Source of the DNA: Candidatus Obscuribacter sp. | GTDB taxonomy: Bacteria > Cyanobacteriota > Vampirovibrionia > Obscuribacterales > Obscuribacteraceae | Assembly (NCBI GenBank): GCA_016718315.1 | Contig: JADKDV010000004.1 | Coordinates: 124,001-188,000, forward strand | Length of the DNA stretch: 64,000 bases | Direction: 5' to 3' | Shown here: positions 42,886 through 51,973 of the stretch, one piece after another | How positions within the stretch are numbered: the first letter of the stretch is position 1 | How the letters are laid out: the number at the start of each line of letters is the position of its first letter | The notes under the pieces: generated by a model | Database searches by the model: none | What the model saw: only the letters and a program-made list of their open reading frames with translations | Told to the model about the DNA's origin: nothing | Program-made: the position numbers and the translations under genes

Positions 42886-44931
42886 ATGGCTCAAACCGAT
42901 AAGCCCAACTCTAATGGCTCCGCCGAAGTAGTGGTGCCAGACCTGTCTACCTTGCAGGAGCGCGCATATAGTCATGAGCAAACTGCTGCCGTCAAAAAAC
43001 TCTTAGAAGAAACCCAAAAAGACAGGCGTGCGCCTGGCAGTGTTGTACCGGCCGAAAAGTCCGATGGCACAGTCGTACAGTCTGGGGATGCGGCGCCAAA
43101 AGCCAAAGATGGACCAGTTGCTCTGGGAGATGCCGCTCAACCAAAGGCTAGTGATGGAGCAATCGGGCGCCCAAAAGATGCTTTTGAGGCCAGTCGTGTT
43201 GGCTATTTGCATCAGACGCTGTCTAATTTGATGCCTGCCTATGAAGGTGCCAATCTCAATGCCCATCAGCAAGAGCTAAAAACTGGACTGCAAAAAGAAA
43301 TGGCGGAGCAGCGCTTTGGTCCAGCTACTCGTGAGCTTTACGGCGATTATGTGCGCTGGTTGGAGCAAAAGGCATTGCCTCAAGAAGTCGGGCGGCAGGT
43401 GGCATATGGACTACCGGTGCAGGCTTCTGAGCATTTTAAAGTAACAAAAGAGGGCGCAATAAGTCTGAATCTACCGACAGATAAGGCGCCAGATGATGCA
43501 CAGTTGGAGCGTCTTGACGGTGCTTACCGCTGGTTAGCGGCCAATATCAAAGACTCTGATCAAAAAGAAAAAGCTCTGGTCGCTGCTATCAGTGGCCAGA
43601 TGCAAGATGCTGTGCGCACTCTCGGTCTGCCTCGCGGCTGGTTGCCAGAAGCGGCAGCGCCAGGCAGCGATGATATCAATAAGCCCTGGTTGCAAAACAG
43701 TGCCAGGTTAATGCGTTCGGCCCTGCAAGTGAGCGAATACGTGGAGTTGCTCGATGATCTTAAGCGGTCGTCTTCTGGTGACTTCCCCGGAGATATGCCT
43801 CCTGGTGCCACTCTTGTGCGTGATGACAGAGGTCGTGTTAAAACAATCAATCTGGATTTACCGCAAAGCTGGAAGCTAGATACTGAGGAAGACAGACAAA
43901 AAATAGAGCGTCTCGAAAAGTGGGTGACCGACAAAAAGCAGCTATTGGAGCCAATCAAAGAGCAGCTCAAGCAGTTGCATTTTTATCCGGAGCTGGTGCC
44001 CAGTCAAGACGATCTGGAGACAAAGGGACGCGGCGTGCAGTTTGATGCCAGTGGTCGTATTGCTAACTTTGTAGACCTCAAGGCTGCCACTGCCAGTGGT
44101 GTGCAAGGTCAGCACTTTAATTTGGCTAGCAGTCGTTTTGATGTCGAGCAGCGAGATGGTAAAGTCGTAATGACTCAGTCCGTGCAGCTCAAGGATGTGC
44201 CAGTCTGGGGCTATCTAAACTCTTTTGGTGTGACTGATGTGGGCAAGCCTATGGTCATGACCAGAGAATACAAGCCTGACGAATACGTTGTTGTGCGCAA
44301 AGGTCATGAATTTGAGCTGGTGCAGGCGCGTAATCTCAAGTCTGACGGTCTGGTAAACGGGGTTAAACGCGCTGCCGAGACTGCGCTGCCAGTGGCTATG
44401 GATGCCGGAATGCTAGCTGTTGGTGCAACCGAGGTAGTAGCCTCGCTGCGCGCAGGTAAACCAGCACCGCTCCTGGGTCTACTGAGAGGTGGTACGCGCA
44501 CCGTTGTCGGTGGCACTGGGGTCTTTAATAACGCCGGAGCGAGAGAGACCGAATGGGGTGCTAATGTCAATCTGGCGCGCTCTACATACTTTGTCGCTGA
44601 TGTCGGTTACAGTACCGCTCGCACCACCATGAACTGGCTGCGCGGTGCCCAATCAGTCAAGGTCGCTGCTGCCGAGACTATCGGGGTGGGTGCTGCCAAA
44701 TCGGAGGGAGCCAGAGTCTTGCCGGAGGGTGCTAAGCAGCTGTCCACTATGATCGACAACGGCGCGCTATCGCTTACTGCCAAGACTGGCAATGTCTTGT
44801 TATATGGTGCTGGGGTTGGTTATGTGCCGCTGATTGCTAGCGATCTGGTAACTCAAGCCACCAGGCTCAAAACAGATCCAACCAAAATTATCGAGAGACA
44901 AGCGCGCAGGCAGGGTCAAGGTAGTCCGTAA
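42886..44931 (+). CDS. Unknown 681-residue protein, second of the operon
   Basis: No family recognised. Residues 1-110 are low-complexity and charged. The centre (110-400) is helical, with a beta-rich part at 370-480. The last 180 residues have several hydrophobic stretches (LPVAMDAGMLAVGATEVVASL, VLLYGAGVGYVPLIASDLV) that may enter a membrane. The layout (disordered N-terminus, soluble core, hydrophobic C-terminus) matches the upstream gene, which suggests related large proteins delivered or anchored together. The spacing to both neighbours is 3-4 bp. Confidence 0.72.
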   Translation: MAQTDKPNSNGSAEVVVPDLSTLQERAYSHEQTAAVKKLLEETQKDRRAPGSVVPAEKSDGTVVQSGDAAPKAKDGPVALGDAAQPKASDGAIGRPKDAFEASRVGYLHQTLSNLMPAYEGANLNAHQQELKTGLQKEMAEQRFGPATRELYGDYVRWLEQKALPQEVGRQVAYGLPVQASEHFKVTKEGAISLNLPTDKAPDDAQLERLDGAYRWLAANIKDSDQKEKALVAAISGQMQDAVRTLGLPRGWLPEAAAPGSDDINKPWLQNSARLMRSALQVSEYVELLDDLKRSSSGDFPGDMPPGATLVRDDRGRVKTINLDLPQSWKLDTEEDRQKIERLEKWVTDKKQLLEPIKEQLKQLHFYPELVPSQDDLETKGRGVQFDASGRIANFVDLKAATASGVQGQHFNLASSRFDVEQRDGKVVMTQSVQLKDVPVWGYLNSFGVTDVGKPMVMTREYKPDEYVVVRKGHEFELVQARNLKSDGLVNGVKRAAETALPVAMDAGMLAVGATEVVASLRAGKPAPLLGLLRGGTRTVVGGTGVFNNAGARETEWGANVNLARSTYFVADVGYSTARTTMNWLRGAQSVKVAAAETIGVGAAKSEGARVLPEGAKQLSTMIDNGALSLTAKTGNVLLYGAGVGYVPLIASDLVTQATRLKTDPTKIIERQARRQGQGSP

Positions 44932-44935
44932 AGCC

Positions 44936-46096
44936 ATGCCGAGCAAAAACATATTGCTCGCCTTGACACTTGCTGGGTTGCTTTTGGGCGCCTGGGGTTG
45001 TGATGGTAGCGGCATGTCAGAAAAGGGCAATGGCGCCAATGGTGGCGCAACGGGCACAACCGATATGGCGGGTGGTACCGGCGCAGGTGTTACAGGTGCC
45101 GATAGACAGGGTGCTGGTAGGCAGGGTGACGATAGACAGGATGCCGGCAGTGACACCGATACCAGTGGTCCGACTCAGGCTTTTGAAGTGAGCTTTGATG
45201 GACTGACTGTCGAGAGTTATGTCGGCAGTGAGCCGGGCAGCAGCTACGTGCAATTTAAGGACGGCGACAAGGTTTTGCTTAAGGAAGTCTTTGATTGGCT
45301 TGATTGCCCGCCCAAGCTGGTCTACGCCGACAATGCTGAAGGACCGGAGCATTTACCAATCAGACTGGCAAAAGATGACGTCAAAGCTGTGATTGTCGGA
45401 TTTTCAAGAGATCGTGTTGAGTTTGCGCGGATTTATAAAGTCAGTTTGCCGCAAGACTCCAAGGATAAAACAGTCAGGCAGGTGTCTCGCTTGGCTCAAA
45501 TTGACCATAGTTGCTCATTGGTGCAAACTTCGCCGGAGCAAACATCTCCGCAGCAAACATCTTCGGAGCAATCATCGCCGCAGCAAAAATCACCGGAGCA
45601 ATATGATATGAGAGTTGAAATACCCTCTCGATTTAGTGGTGCGCGCAGGGTGATGCTTGAGATTACGCTCTGTATTGAATCAGGCAAGGTGGTTGTAGAT
45701 CAAAAGGCGATGAAAGCAGAAGTGCCTGATGCCTCCAAAATAAGTGACTTTATCGCCGAGGCCAGTGCTGCCTTTAGTGAAAAGGAAGAAATCAAAGCAT
45801 TGATCAAGGCTCAGGCTAAGAGACAGAAACTTGGCAATAGCGATGAAAAAAGTGATGCCGAAGCCTATGCTAACGACCCTCTTGCCATTGTGCCGCCTGA
45901 GTTGGCTGATGGTGTTTTGCATTGTATCTATGCTGGACGCCTTGATCTCGGCCGCAAAATACTGGACGCTGCATGGCCATCTTGTCTGAGAGGCAAGCAA
46001 AAATATTGGCGAGCACTTTGCGCAGATGTGGCAAAAGGCCCATACGGTGAGCAAATACGGCTGCTCAATAAAGGTCGCGGAAAATTTCCATCTTGA
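44936..46096 (+). CDS. Putative lipoprotein, third of the operon
   Basis: 386 residues. The N-terminus LLALTLAGLLLGAWGC is a probable lipoprotein signal (cysteine 22), though Trp at -2 is unusual for a lipobox. A Gly/Ala/Asp-rich linker follows, then a soluble beta-rich domain (about 80-200), five 5-residue repeats (TSPEQ type), another beta segment and a helical C-terminus. No family is recognised. Membership of the operon suggests it anchors or folds with the two upstream proteins at the envelope. Confidence 0.7.
   Translation: MPSKNILLALTLAGLLLGAWGCDGSGMSEKGNGANGGATGTTDMAGGTGAGVTGADRQGAGRQGDDRQDAGSDTDTSGPTQAFEVSFDGLTVESYVGSEPGSSYVQFKDGDKVLLKEVFDWLDCPPKLVYADNAEGPEHLPIRLAKDDVKAVIVGFSRDRVEFARIYKVSLPQDSKDKTVRQVSRLAQIDHSCSLVQTSPEQTSPQQTSSEQSSPQQKSPEQYDMRVEIPSRFSGARRVMLEITLCIESGKVVVDQKAMKAEVPDASKISDFIAEASAAFSEKEEIKALIKAQAKRQKLGNSDEKSDAEAYANDPLAIVPPELADGVLHCIYAGRLDLGRKILDAAWPSCLRGKQKYWRALCADVAKGPYGEQIRLLNKGRGKFPS
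45527..45601 (+). repeat. Five 15-bp in-frame tandem repeats
   Basis: Five units encode TSPEQ, TSPQQ, TSSEQ, SSPQQ and KSPEQ inside the lipoprotein gene. The number may vary between strains. Confidence 0.85.
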
Positions 46097-46244
46097 CGGA
46101 AGCAGACGACCGGTCTAGTTTATAGTAAAGTAACAGTAGGATATGCTATGTATGCAACAATCCGATTGTGCCTTCGTCCAAGCAATAGTGACTTTTTAGA
46201 GACTTATCCCACAACAGTTATTAGCACTAGACCGAGAGTAATTT

Positions 46245-46844
46245 ATGGCTACTAAGACCGCCCCCAAACAAGACACCAAGCTGATTTTGATCCAGGCCGG
46301 CATCAACATCATGTTGGAAAAGGGCTATAACAACACCGGCATACAAGAAGTGCTGTCCAGCGTGGGCGTGCCTAAAGGCAGCTTTTATCACTATTTTGAA
46401 AGCAAAGAAGATTTTGCTCTAAACATCATCGACCATTTTGATCAGTATTACAGCAGTCGTATCCTCGATAGTCTGCGCGATACTTCGCTTACTCCACTTA
46501 ATCGCCTCAAAAAATATTGCTCCACAGGCAAAGAAAACTTGCTTGCTGCTGAGTGTCGCAAAGGTTGCTTGATTGGCAATTTGAGCCAAGAAATGGCTGA
46601 CCAGAGCGAGACTTTGCGTCTGGCATTATCGCGTGTCATGGGTAAATGGCGCGATATGTTTTCGGCTTGCATTGACGAAGGTCAAAAGACTGGCGAAATC
46701 AATCAAAAGTATTCTTCTAACGACCTTGCTGAGCTTTTCCTCTCTGGATGGGAAGGCGCTATGATGCGCTCCAAAGCCACGAAGTGTGTGCAGCCGCTGG
46801 ATATCTTTATTGATGTCTTTTTTGTCCAGATGCTAAAAGCATAG
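46245..46844 (+). CDS. TetR/AcrR-family transcriptional regulator
   Basis: 199 residues. The N-terminal helix-turn-helix (INIMLEKGYNNTGIQEVLSSV, VPKGSFYHYFESKEDFA) is clear. The C-terminal part (CRKGCLIGNLSQEMADQSETL) matches the AcuR/YxaF-like TetR subgroup, whose Cys-x3-Cys segment sometimes senses aldehydes or electrophiles. GAGAG lies upstream of the ATG. The phosphoesterase gene follows after 6 bp, so the two are probably co-transcribed. Confidence 0.92.
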   Translation: MATKTAPKQDTKLILIQAGINIMLEKGYNNTGIQEVLSSVGVPKGSFYHYFESKEDFALNIIDHFDQYYSSRILDSLRDTSLTPLNRLKKYCSTGKENLLAAECRKGCLIGNLSQEMADQSETLRLALSRVMGKWRDMFSACIDEGQKTGEINQKYSSNDLAELFLSGWEGAMMRSKATKCVQPLDIFIDVFFVQMLKA

Positions 46845-46850
46845 ATAACA

Positions 46851-47777
46851 GTGCGCTTTGCTCTGCTTGCTGACTGTCATATTGGCGAGGAGCGCCCTTA
46901 TGAGTGCGTTGTGCGCAAATTGTCGCGCTATGCATTGCCTTTTATCGATGCAATAATCGGTGAGCTTGGCGATAGCGTTGATTTTATAGTCCAGCTGGGC
47001 GATTTAATCGAAGACGGAGCTGATGTCCAGGGCGATATTGATAATTATCGCGCTGGTATAGCAGCATTTGCCCGGGCACCAGTACCGGTGCTACATGTGT
47101 TTGGTAATCATGAACAAGTGCATCTGACTGTGCCGCAGCTTTGCGCCATCGCCGGACAAAATGATGGTGGCGCCGCGGCGGAAATATCGAGGCCAGCAGC
47201 CTCGCCTTATTACAGCCGCATTATTGCTGGATACAAGCTGATTGTTTTGTTTTCTTCTTCAATAGCGCATACCGATATACATGTCGACAGAGAGCAGATT
47301 GAGTGGTTGAAGCAGGTGCTGAAGGAAGGTACTGAGCCGGTCTTGATTTTTGTGCATCATCCATTAGATGAGCAGAGTTTGATCGGTAATGTCTGGTTTG
47401 AAAAATATCCTCACTATTGCTTTTGCGAAGAACGGCTTGAACTGAGGCAAATACTTGAAGCAAGCAAGCGTGTGCTGGCAGTGTTTGGTGGACATGTGCA
47501 TCAAAATAGTGTGAGCTGTATCAATGGTATTTACTATGTCACAGTGCAAAGTCTGGTCGAGCGCATAGAGCGAGATGGTGGGCGTGATACCAAAGGTGGC
47601 GGACGTGATACCAAAGACTCTGGGCGCGATACCAAAGACGCTGAGCGTGATGCCAAAGACGCTGAGCCCAGTCGAGCTTATGCTCTAGTGGATGTGCTGA
47701 AGAATGAGGCTGGAGAACATCAACTAAAAATAGAAGTGCGCGGAAACGATGCCCTGGTTGTTGATGTGAAATGTTGA
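46851..47777 (+). CDS. Calcineurin-like metallophosphoesterase
   Basis: 308 residues. All five metal-binding blocks are present: ADCHIGE, QLGDLIEDG, VFGNHEQ, FVHHPLD and FGGHVHQN. It should be a cytoplasmic dinuclear-metal phosphodiesterase or phosphatase of unknown substrate. The start is GTG 46851. Near the C-terminus a run of four 7-residue units ([GE]RD[TA]K[GD]x) interrupts the last beta strands and is not a family feature. The following ALVDVLKNEAGEHQLKIEV resumes the fold. Confidence 0.9.
   Translation: MRFALLADCHIGEERPYECVVRKLSRYALPFIDAIIGELGDSVDFIVQLGDLIEDGADVQGDIDNYRAGIAAFARAPVPVLHVFGNHEQVHLTVPQLCAIAGQNDGGAAAEISRPAASPYYSRIIAGYKLIVLFSSSIAHTDIHVDREQIEWLKQVLKEGTEPVLIFVHHPLDEQSLIGNVWFEKYPHYCFCEERLELRQILEASKRVLAVFGGHVHQNSVSCINGIYYVTVQSLVERIERDGGRDTKGGGRDTKDSGRDTKDAERDAKDAEPSRAYALVDVLKNEAGEHQLKIEVRGNDALVVDVKC
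47580..47663 (+). repeat. Four 21-bp in-frame tandem repeats
   Basis: Units GRDTKGG, GRDTKDS, GRDTKDA and ERDAKDA, each 21 bp, lie in the phosphoesterase gene. Confidence 0.85.
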
Positions 47778-47940
47778 TGCCGTTGGCGCGATGCCGAGAC
47801 CGGGTGTGGAATGACGGCTTTGACGCCTGAAGCGGTTCTCTCTTTTTTGCTTCGCTAAAAAAACCGCCAGCTGTGTTAAGCGCAAAATTAAATCTGTTTG
47901 ACAGCGCAACCGCCCACGGTGGCGGCGTTTGAAAAATGAG

Positions 47941-48003
47941 AAAACCCCGAAACGCCCATGTAATATTGCTTTACAATACTTTCTTTACATTCGGGGGTTT
48001 TGA
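47941..48003. terminator. Long-loop hairpin AAAACCCCGAA / TTCGGGGGTTTT
   Basis: An 11-bp stem with one bulged G spans a 38-nt loop. It is flanked by AAAA and TTTT, so it could terminate in either direction. Confidence 0.55.
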
Positions 48004-48132
48004 TTTAGAGACACCCCGAGGTGATCAATTTGAGGTGTGATCAGTTGATTTGTTGATTGATTGGTTGTCTGGTTTGTTGGGTTGACGATATGGAGTAGTA
48101 GAAGGGGCTTTTTGAGAAATGAAGAAAGAAGT

Positions 48133-48162
48133 GAACAGAGTACCCTTGCGAGTACTCTGTTC
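48133..48162 (-). terminator. 11-bp perfect hairpin after the methyltransferase gene
   Basis: GAACAGAGTAC and GTACTCTGTTC pair perfectly around an 8-nt loop, 17 bp past the stop of the leftward methyltransferase. A T-rich stretch follows on the minus strand. Confidence 0.65.
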
Positions 48163-48179
48163 GAAAGTGAAAGTTTGAC

Positions 48180-49097
48180 TCAGGAGCCTGTCCGAGTCGC
48201 AACCAGGATATAGGCTTGCTTGACTGACTCTGTGCGCTGACGCGTTGCCGCGATGTGCTTTTGTACTGAGCCGTCAGCAATCAGCTGCTTGAGCCGAGCG
48301 AGGCGCTTTTGCAATAGCTCCTGCTTGTCCCGGTAAAAGGCAAACAGAGAGTCACCGTTGCGCCAGTGCTCATCAAAGGGACCGTTGGCATCAAGACTTG
48401 CGGCGGTCCAGTAGGTCTTTTGTACCAGCTGGGTCGTCACTGTCTCAAAGCCTGCTTCATGCATGCTGGCTACCAGATCACGCCTTGGCAAAAACCGCTT
48501 GGCCAGTACGCGAGCAGCGTCCTGGAAGTAACGGTAATACCAGAGCGAGCCCTGTTGCGGATGCAGTTGCGTGCGCGATGTCGATACCACAATCAGCTTA
48601 CCGCCTGGCTTTAGCACCCGTGCAAACTCTGCAAAGAGATCGCGCGTGGCTTGCTTTAGCTCGGCTTCGCTTTTGTGCGGCAGGTGATGTACAGCAAAGC
48701 TGACATGCACCACATCGAGACTCTGGTCAGGCAGCGGGATTGCGCGGAAGTCGCCAACCAGCAAGACTGGCTTGTGGGGGGCTTCAGCCGCGGGGTTGGC
48801 TCCGTCGTCTTCGAGATGGGCAAACTTTTGGGCAGCTTGCGCTACGCCAATAATCGACGCATCCATGCCAATCAACCGAGCCAGACCCAGTTGATTGAAA
48901 TATTGCAGGTGCAATCCAGTGCCGCAGCCTGCATCAAGCAAGCTCAGCTCAGACGGATTGCGCCAGTCGCGCAGATATTGCGCTACTTGCTCCACACCTA
49001 CAGGTAGGCGGGTCAAGTCGTAGTCGTCGTGCCTCTTGTTGTAGTTTTCGTAGGCACTGCCAGACTCTCCGGTGGGAGTCATAGATATTTTTGTCAT
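48180..49097 (-). CDS. Class I SAM-dependent methyltransferase
   Basis: 305 residues from ATG 49097, chosen because GGGAG lies 7-8 nt upstream; two earlier in-frame ATGs lack this. Motif I is LLDAGCGTGLHLQYF and the post-motif acid is in LIGMDAS. Motif IV VVHVSFAVHHLPH and LKPGGKLIVVSTSRT complete the Rossmann fold. The N-terminus (SAYENYNKRHDDYDLTR) resembles small-molecule methyltransferases of the UbiE/arsenite-methyltransferase type, but the substrate is unknown. It follows pepA after a strong hairpin. Confidence 0.9.
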   Translation of the reverse strand: MTKISMTPTGESGSAYENYNKRHDDYDLTRLPVGVEQVAQYLRDWRNPSELSLLDAGCGTGLHLQYFNQLGLARLIGMDASIIGVAQAAQKFAHLEDDGANPAAEAPHKPVLLVGDFRAIPLPDQSLDVVHVSFAVHHLPHKSEAELKQATRDLFAEFARVLKPGGKLIVVSTSRTQLHPQQGSLWYYRYFQDAARVLAKRFLPRRDLVASMHEAGFETVTTQLVQKTYWTAASLDANGPFDEHWRNGDSLFAFYRDKQELLQKRLARLKQLIADGSVQKHIAATRQRTESVKQAYILVATRTGS

Positions 49098-49124
49098 AGA
49101 TACTCCCATGTGCTTTTGCAAAAG

Positions 49125-49167
49125 GTGGGGCCCGGTGCTGACTTGCGTCAGTTTGCCGGGCCCCGCC
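49125..49167 (-). terminator. GC-rich hairpin between pepA and methyltransferase genes
   Basis: GGTGGGGCCCGG pairs with CCGGGCCCCGCC (one wobble), with an inner CTGAC/GTCAG stem. It is the strongest hairpin between the two leftward genes and probably ends the pepA transcript. Confidence 0.65.
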
Positions 49168-49170
49168 AGG

Positions 49171-49290
49171 TTTACAGCGCTTGCCGTTATTTACAGCGCG
49201 TGCCGTGTTTGCAGCACGTGACGTTGTTTACGGCTGCGATTGCTGCAGATTTGCAGCTGCGTGGACCGTTGTTTACAGCTGCGAGTACTG
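49171..49290 (-). repeat. Six degenerate 18-23 bp repeats covering the pepA stop and 3' region
   Basis: Units begin at 49171, 49190, 49208, 49227, 49250 and 49272, each with TTTACAGC or a close variant. The last unit contains the pepA stop codon and final codons, so the others look like tandem duplications of the gene's own end. Confidence 0.7.
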
Positions 49291-50832
49291 CCGCAGGATT
49301 TCGCCGAGCGTGCGCACTGCCACGCCGGTGGCGCCTTCCGAGTCCACCCCGTGCTCGTAAGCGCGGAAGTTGGTGGCGGCGATGTCCATGTGCACCCAGG
49401 AGGTGCCTTCGTTGACAAACTCCCGCAAAAACCACGCCGCCGCAATTGCGCCGGGTCCCGAACCGTCGTTGGTCAGGTCGGCCATGGTGCCGCGGTTGTT
49501 TTCGCGATAGCCCTCGTACATGGGCAGTTCGTGCATCGGCTCACCAGCGCTGTCGGCGCACTTCAGCACTTCACGAGTAAACTTCTCGTTGTTGCCAAAG
49601 ATGCCCGTGATCTTGTCGCCCAGCGCCTCTTCCACCGCACCGGTGAGAGTGGCGACATCGACGACCAGATTGGCGCCCATGTTGTCCTGGATGTAGGTCA
49701 GCGCGTCAGCCAGGGTCAGGCGACCTTCGGCGTCGGTGTGATCGATTTGCACCGTCAGCCCCGACATCGTCTTGAGGATGTCGCCCTGACGCATGGACTT
49801 GGCGTCGGTCAGGTTTTCGCAGGCGGCGATGACAGCACGCACCGAGATTTGCGGCTTCAGCTCGGCCACCAGGGACATTGTCTGCAACACGGCGGCAGCG
49901 CCACCCATGTCGTTCTTCATGTCCTTCATGCCGGTGTAGTCCTTGGCGTTGAGACCACCCGAGTCAAAGGTGATGCCCTTGCCCACGAGACCGAGACAGG
50001 AGCTGGTCGGACCAAGCTCTGCCGGGTCGTAGCTCATCTCGATAAAGCTGGGAGCATTCTCCGCACCGCGATTGACAGCGAGGACGCCGCCCATCTTGAG
50101 TGCCTTGATCTCTTCCAAGCCCATGACACGCACTTTGACGGTGCCGCCGGAGTCCTTGGCGATGCGCTGCGCCATGCGCGCGATGCGTCCCGGGGTCATG
50201 GTGTTGCTGGCTTCGTTGACCATATCGCGGGCGCGATTGGTGGCCTCGCCAAACAACTGACCGACCTTGATGCCGCGATTGGCTGCCGCCAGGCTGCCTG
50301 CCGACGAGAGCAGAGTCAGCTCCTGGAAGTGCGTGCGAGGCTGATGACCGGGCCACACGCGGGTCTTCTTGTGGTTGGGCTCGTAGTCCGCCAGGATGGC
50401 GTACTCGGTGACAGTCTGCGCAAACTGTTCAGCCGTAAACTTGGGCAGGTCGACATCGATCAGAGGGAAGATCAGATGGTCACCGCCGGCGGTGTCGCGA
50501 GCAGTGGTGAAGCCTTCGGCAATGGCTTCGCGCAACTTGTTGAGGGTGAGCTTGGAGCGGGGTCCAAGGCCGATGAGGATGATGCGGTCGAGACCGTCCA
50601 CATTGAGACCAGACTCGATCACAGACACTTGCTTAAATTTGGGCTCAAAGCCGTCGGAAGCGATCCGGCGAGAGATGAGACCATTGGTCATGGTATCCAC
50701 GTCGTGGATAAACCCGGTCATTTTCTTTTCACCGGAAAACCGGACCAGAATAACATTGGCGCGCGTGTCCGCAGGGACGCGGCGCAGGGCAGAAGACAGG
50801 CGACTGGACGTCGCTTTGATTGAGATGGACAT
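49273..50832 (-). CDS. pepA: Leucyl aminopeptidase (M17)
   Basis: 519 residues. The M17 catalytic domain carries GKGITFDSGGLNAK (first metal lysine and aspartate), MKNDMGGAAAVL and the signature HTDAEGRLTLADALTY with Asp and Glu metal ligands. The late DLTNDGSGPGAIAAAWFL and WVHMDIAATNF segments are also typical. The N-terminal 170 residues form the macro-like regulatory domain. It removes N-terminal residues from peptides in the cytoplasm and in some bacteria also binds DNA. TGGAGG lies 7 nt before the ATG. C/G-ending codons suggest high expression. Confidence 0.95.
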   Translation of the reverse strand: MSISIKATSSRLSSALRRVPADTRANVILVRFSGEKKMTGFIHDVDTMTNGLISRRIASDGFEPKFKQVSVIESGLNVDGLDRIILIGLGPRSKLTLNKLREAIAEGFTTARDTAGGDHLIFPLIDVDLPKFTAEQFAQTVTEYAILADYEPNHKKTRVWPGHQPRTHFQELTLLSSAGSLAAANRGIKVGQLFGEATNRARDMVNEASNTMTPGRIARMAQRIAKDSGGTVKVRVMGLEEIKALKMGGVLAVNRGAENAPSFIEMSYDPAELGPTSSCLGLVGKGITFDSGGLNAKDYTGMKDMKNDMGGAAAVLQTMSLVAELKPQISVRAVIAACENLTDAKSMRQGDILKTMSGLTVQIDHTDAEGRLTLADALTYIQDNMGANLVVDVATLTGAVEEALGDKITGIFGNNEKFTREVLKCADSAGEPMHELPMYEGYRENNRGTMADLTNDGSGPGAIAAAWFLREFVNEGTSWVHMDIAATNFRAYEHGVDSEGATGVAVRTLGEILRQYSQL

Positions 50833-50892
50833 ATATCCTCCAGTGTCCCTTGACGGGATTAGAGAGTTAGAGGTTGAGAGGAAGACTCGGCG

Positions 50893-51336
50893 CTAGACGA
50901 CGATGTTGGTTGCTTGTGCAGACCAGTTGCCGTAGCCGCTTTCCGAGTCGCCGATGACGTGAGGGTTGTGCGTGCCGTCGAGATTGACGGACTGCATCAG
51001 TGCGTCCACTTTGCCGTAGCTGACAAGCTCGCCATCGAGGTAGTTGGTGATGGTGCTCGCCAGTGTGGTGGCATTTGACAGTGGCACGCAGACAGAGAGT
51101 GACATGGGGGTGCCAATCGAGAGATCGCCGTCGTTTGTGTGCGCCCAGACCTGCTCTTCTGCGTTTGCAGAGGTGGCTGGTAGGCGGTCGATCATGATCC
51201 AGATAAGCCTGCTAGGGCTGAATTCACTGGTCAGCCGGAGACGAGTCTCCTTAGCTGTGGTCGTGATGGCCTGGAGCATGTCGTGCACAGCAGAAGCGGC
51301 AAACGCGCTGGCATTGTCAAATTTGCTTGGTGGCAT
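50893..51336 (-). CDS. Unknown 147-residue protein upstream of pepA
   Basis: No family recognised. The protein appears soluble and beta-rich after an N-terminal helix (ASAVHDMLQAITTTAKETRLRL). AAGGAG before the ATG and C/G-ending codons support expression, and it may share the pepA transcript (60 bp gap). A cytoplasmic location is likely. Confidence 0.72.
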   Translation of the reverse strand: MPPSKFDNASAFAASAVHDMLQAITTTAKETRLRLTSEFSPSRLIWIMIDRLPATSANAEEQVWAHTNDGDLSIGTPMSLSVCVPLSNATTLASTITNYLDGELVSYGKVDALMQSVNLDGTHNPHVIGDSESGYGNWSAQATNIVV

Positions 51337-51973
51337 AAAAGACTCCTTGCGTTTTGCGTTGTGGTTTTTGTAACCGTCAATCGTCTTTTCAGGTCACCGC
51401 GCATGGTTGCAGTTGTTTTTCGTGGTCGATCGCGCAATGGCTTGCTGCGGTCATCCACGGATACGCTGTCTGCAGACATGCTCACCTCCAACTGAAGTTA
51501 CTTGCAGCTGGCATTACTTCTAGCTGACATTGCTTCTGGCTAATTTGCATCCACGGCTCCTGACACACTGCTGGTTGCAGGTAGGAGATATGGGTTAAGC
51601 CAGGGGCAATGGGGTGTGGCTGGTTGGTAGGACCTGTAAGAAAAAGAGATTGATTATGCGAGGTAAACCTAAAGCGTTTATATGGCTCTTATCAAGAAGA
51701 GCGGGCCTTATAGGTTTTTATAGTCTGTGAGTTTTACTAAATCTATTGAGATTGACTAGCGCACACTGGCGCAGGCGCGCAAAACGCTGATGTCAAGCGA
51801 AGATCTGGAGCAATTCGCGCAACCTCGCTAGTGGTACCACTTGACACCTGTGGGGCGGATTTCGAGGCGCTTTTAAGTCAGACAAAACCATGTCCCAAAA
51901 TCCAGGACTCTTTTAAGTCAGGCAAAAGCATATTCCAAAGTCCGGAGCATTCGTGTCGAGACTAGTACTTCTC
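51337..51973. other. Intergenic region with a 40-bp tandem duplication
   Basis: About 640 bp without an accepted gene. GGAGG before an ATG at 51479 on the minus strand marks a possible leader peptide that runs into the 50893 gene. A 40-bp period direct repeat lies at 51870-51946. Confidence 0.4.
51870..51946. repeat. Two-copy direct repeat, 40-bp period
   Basis: CTTTTAAGTCAGACAAAACC... at 51870 and CTTTTAAGTCAGGCAAAAGC... at 51910 match at about 31 of 37 positions. Confidence 0.8.

Larger units (their letters stand above)
47778..48179. other. Intergenic region with two hairpins between convergent genes
   Basis: About 400 bp without a gene. It contains a terminator-like stem at 47941-48003, TTGATTG-type simple repeats at about 48030-48080 and an 11-bp hairpin at 48133-48162. 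Confidence 0.5.

Noticed and set aside
49240..50823. 527-codon plus-strand frame opposite pepA
   Set aside because: PepA motifs on the minus strand are decisive.
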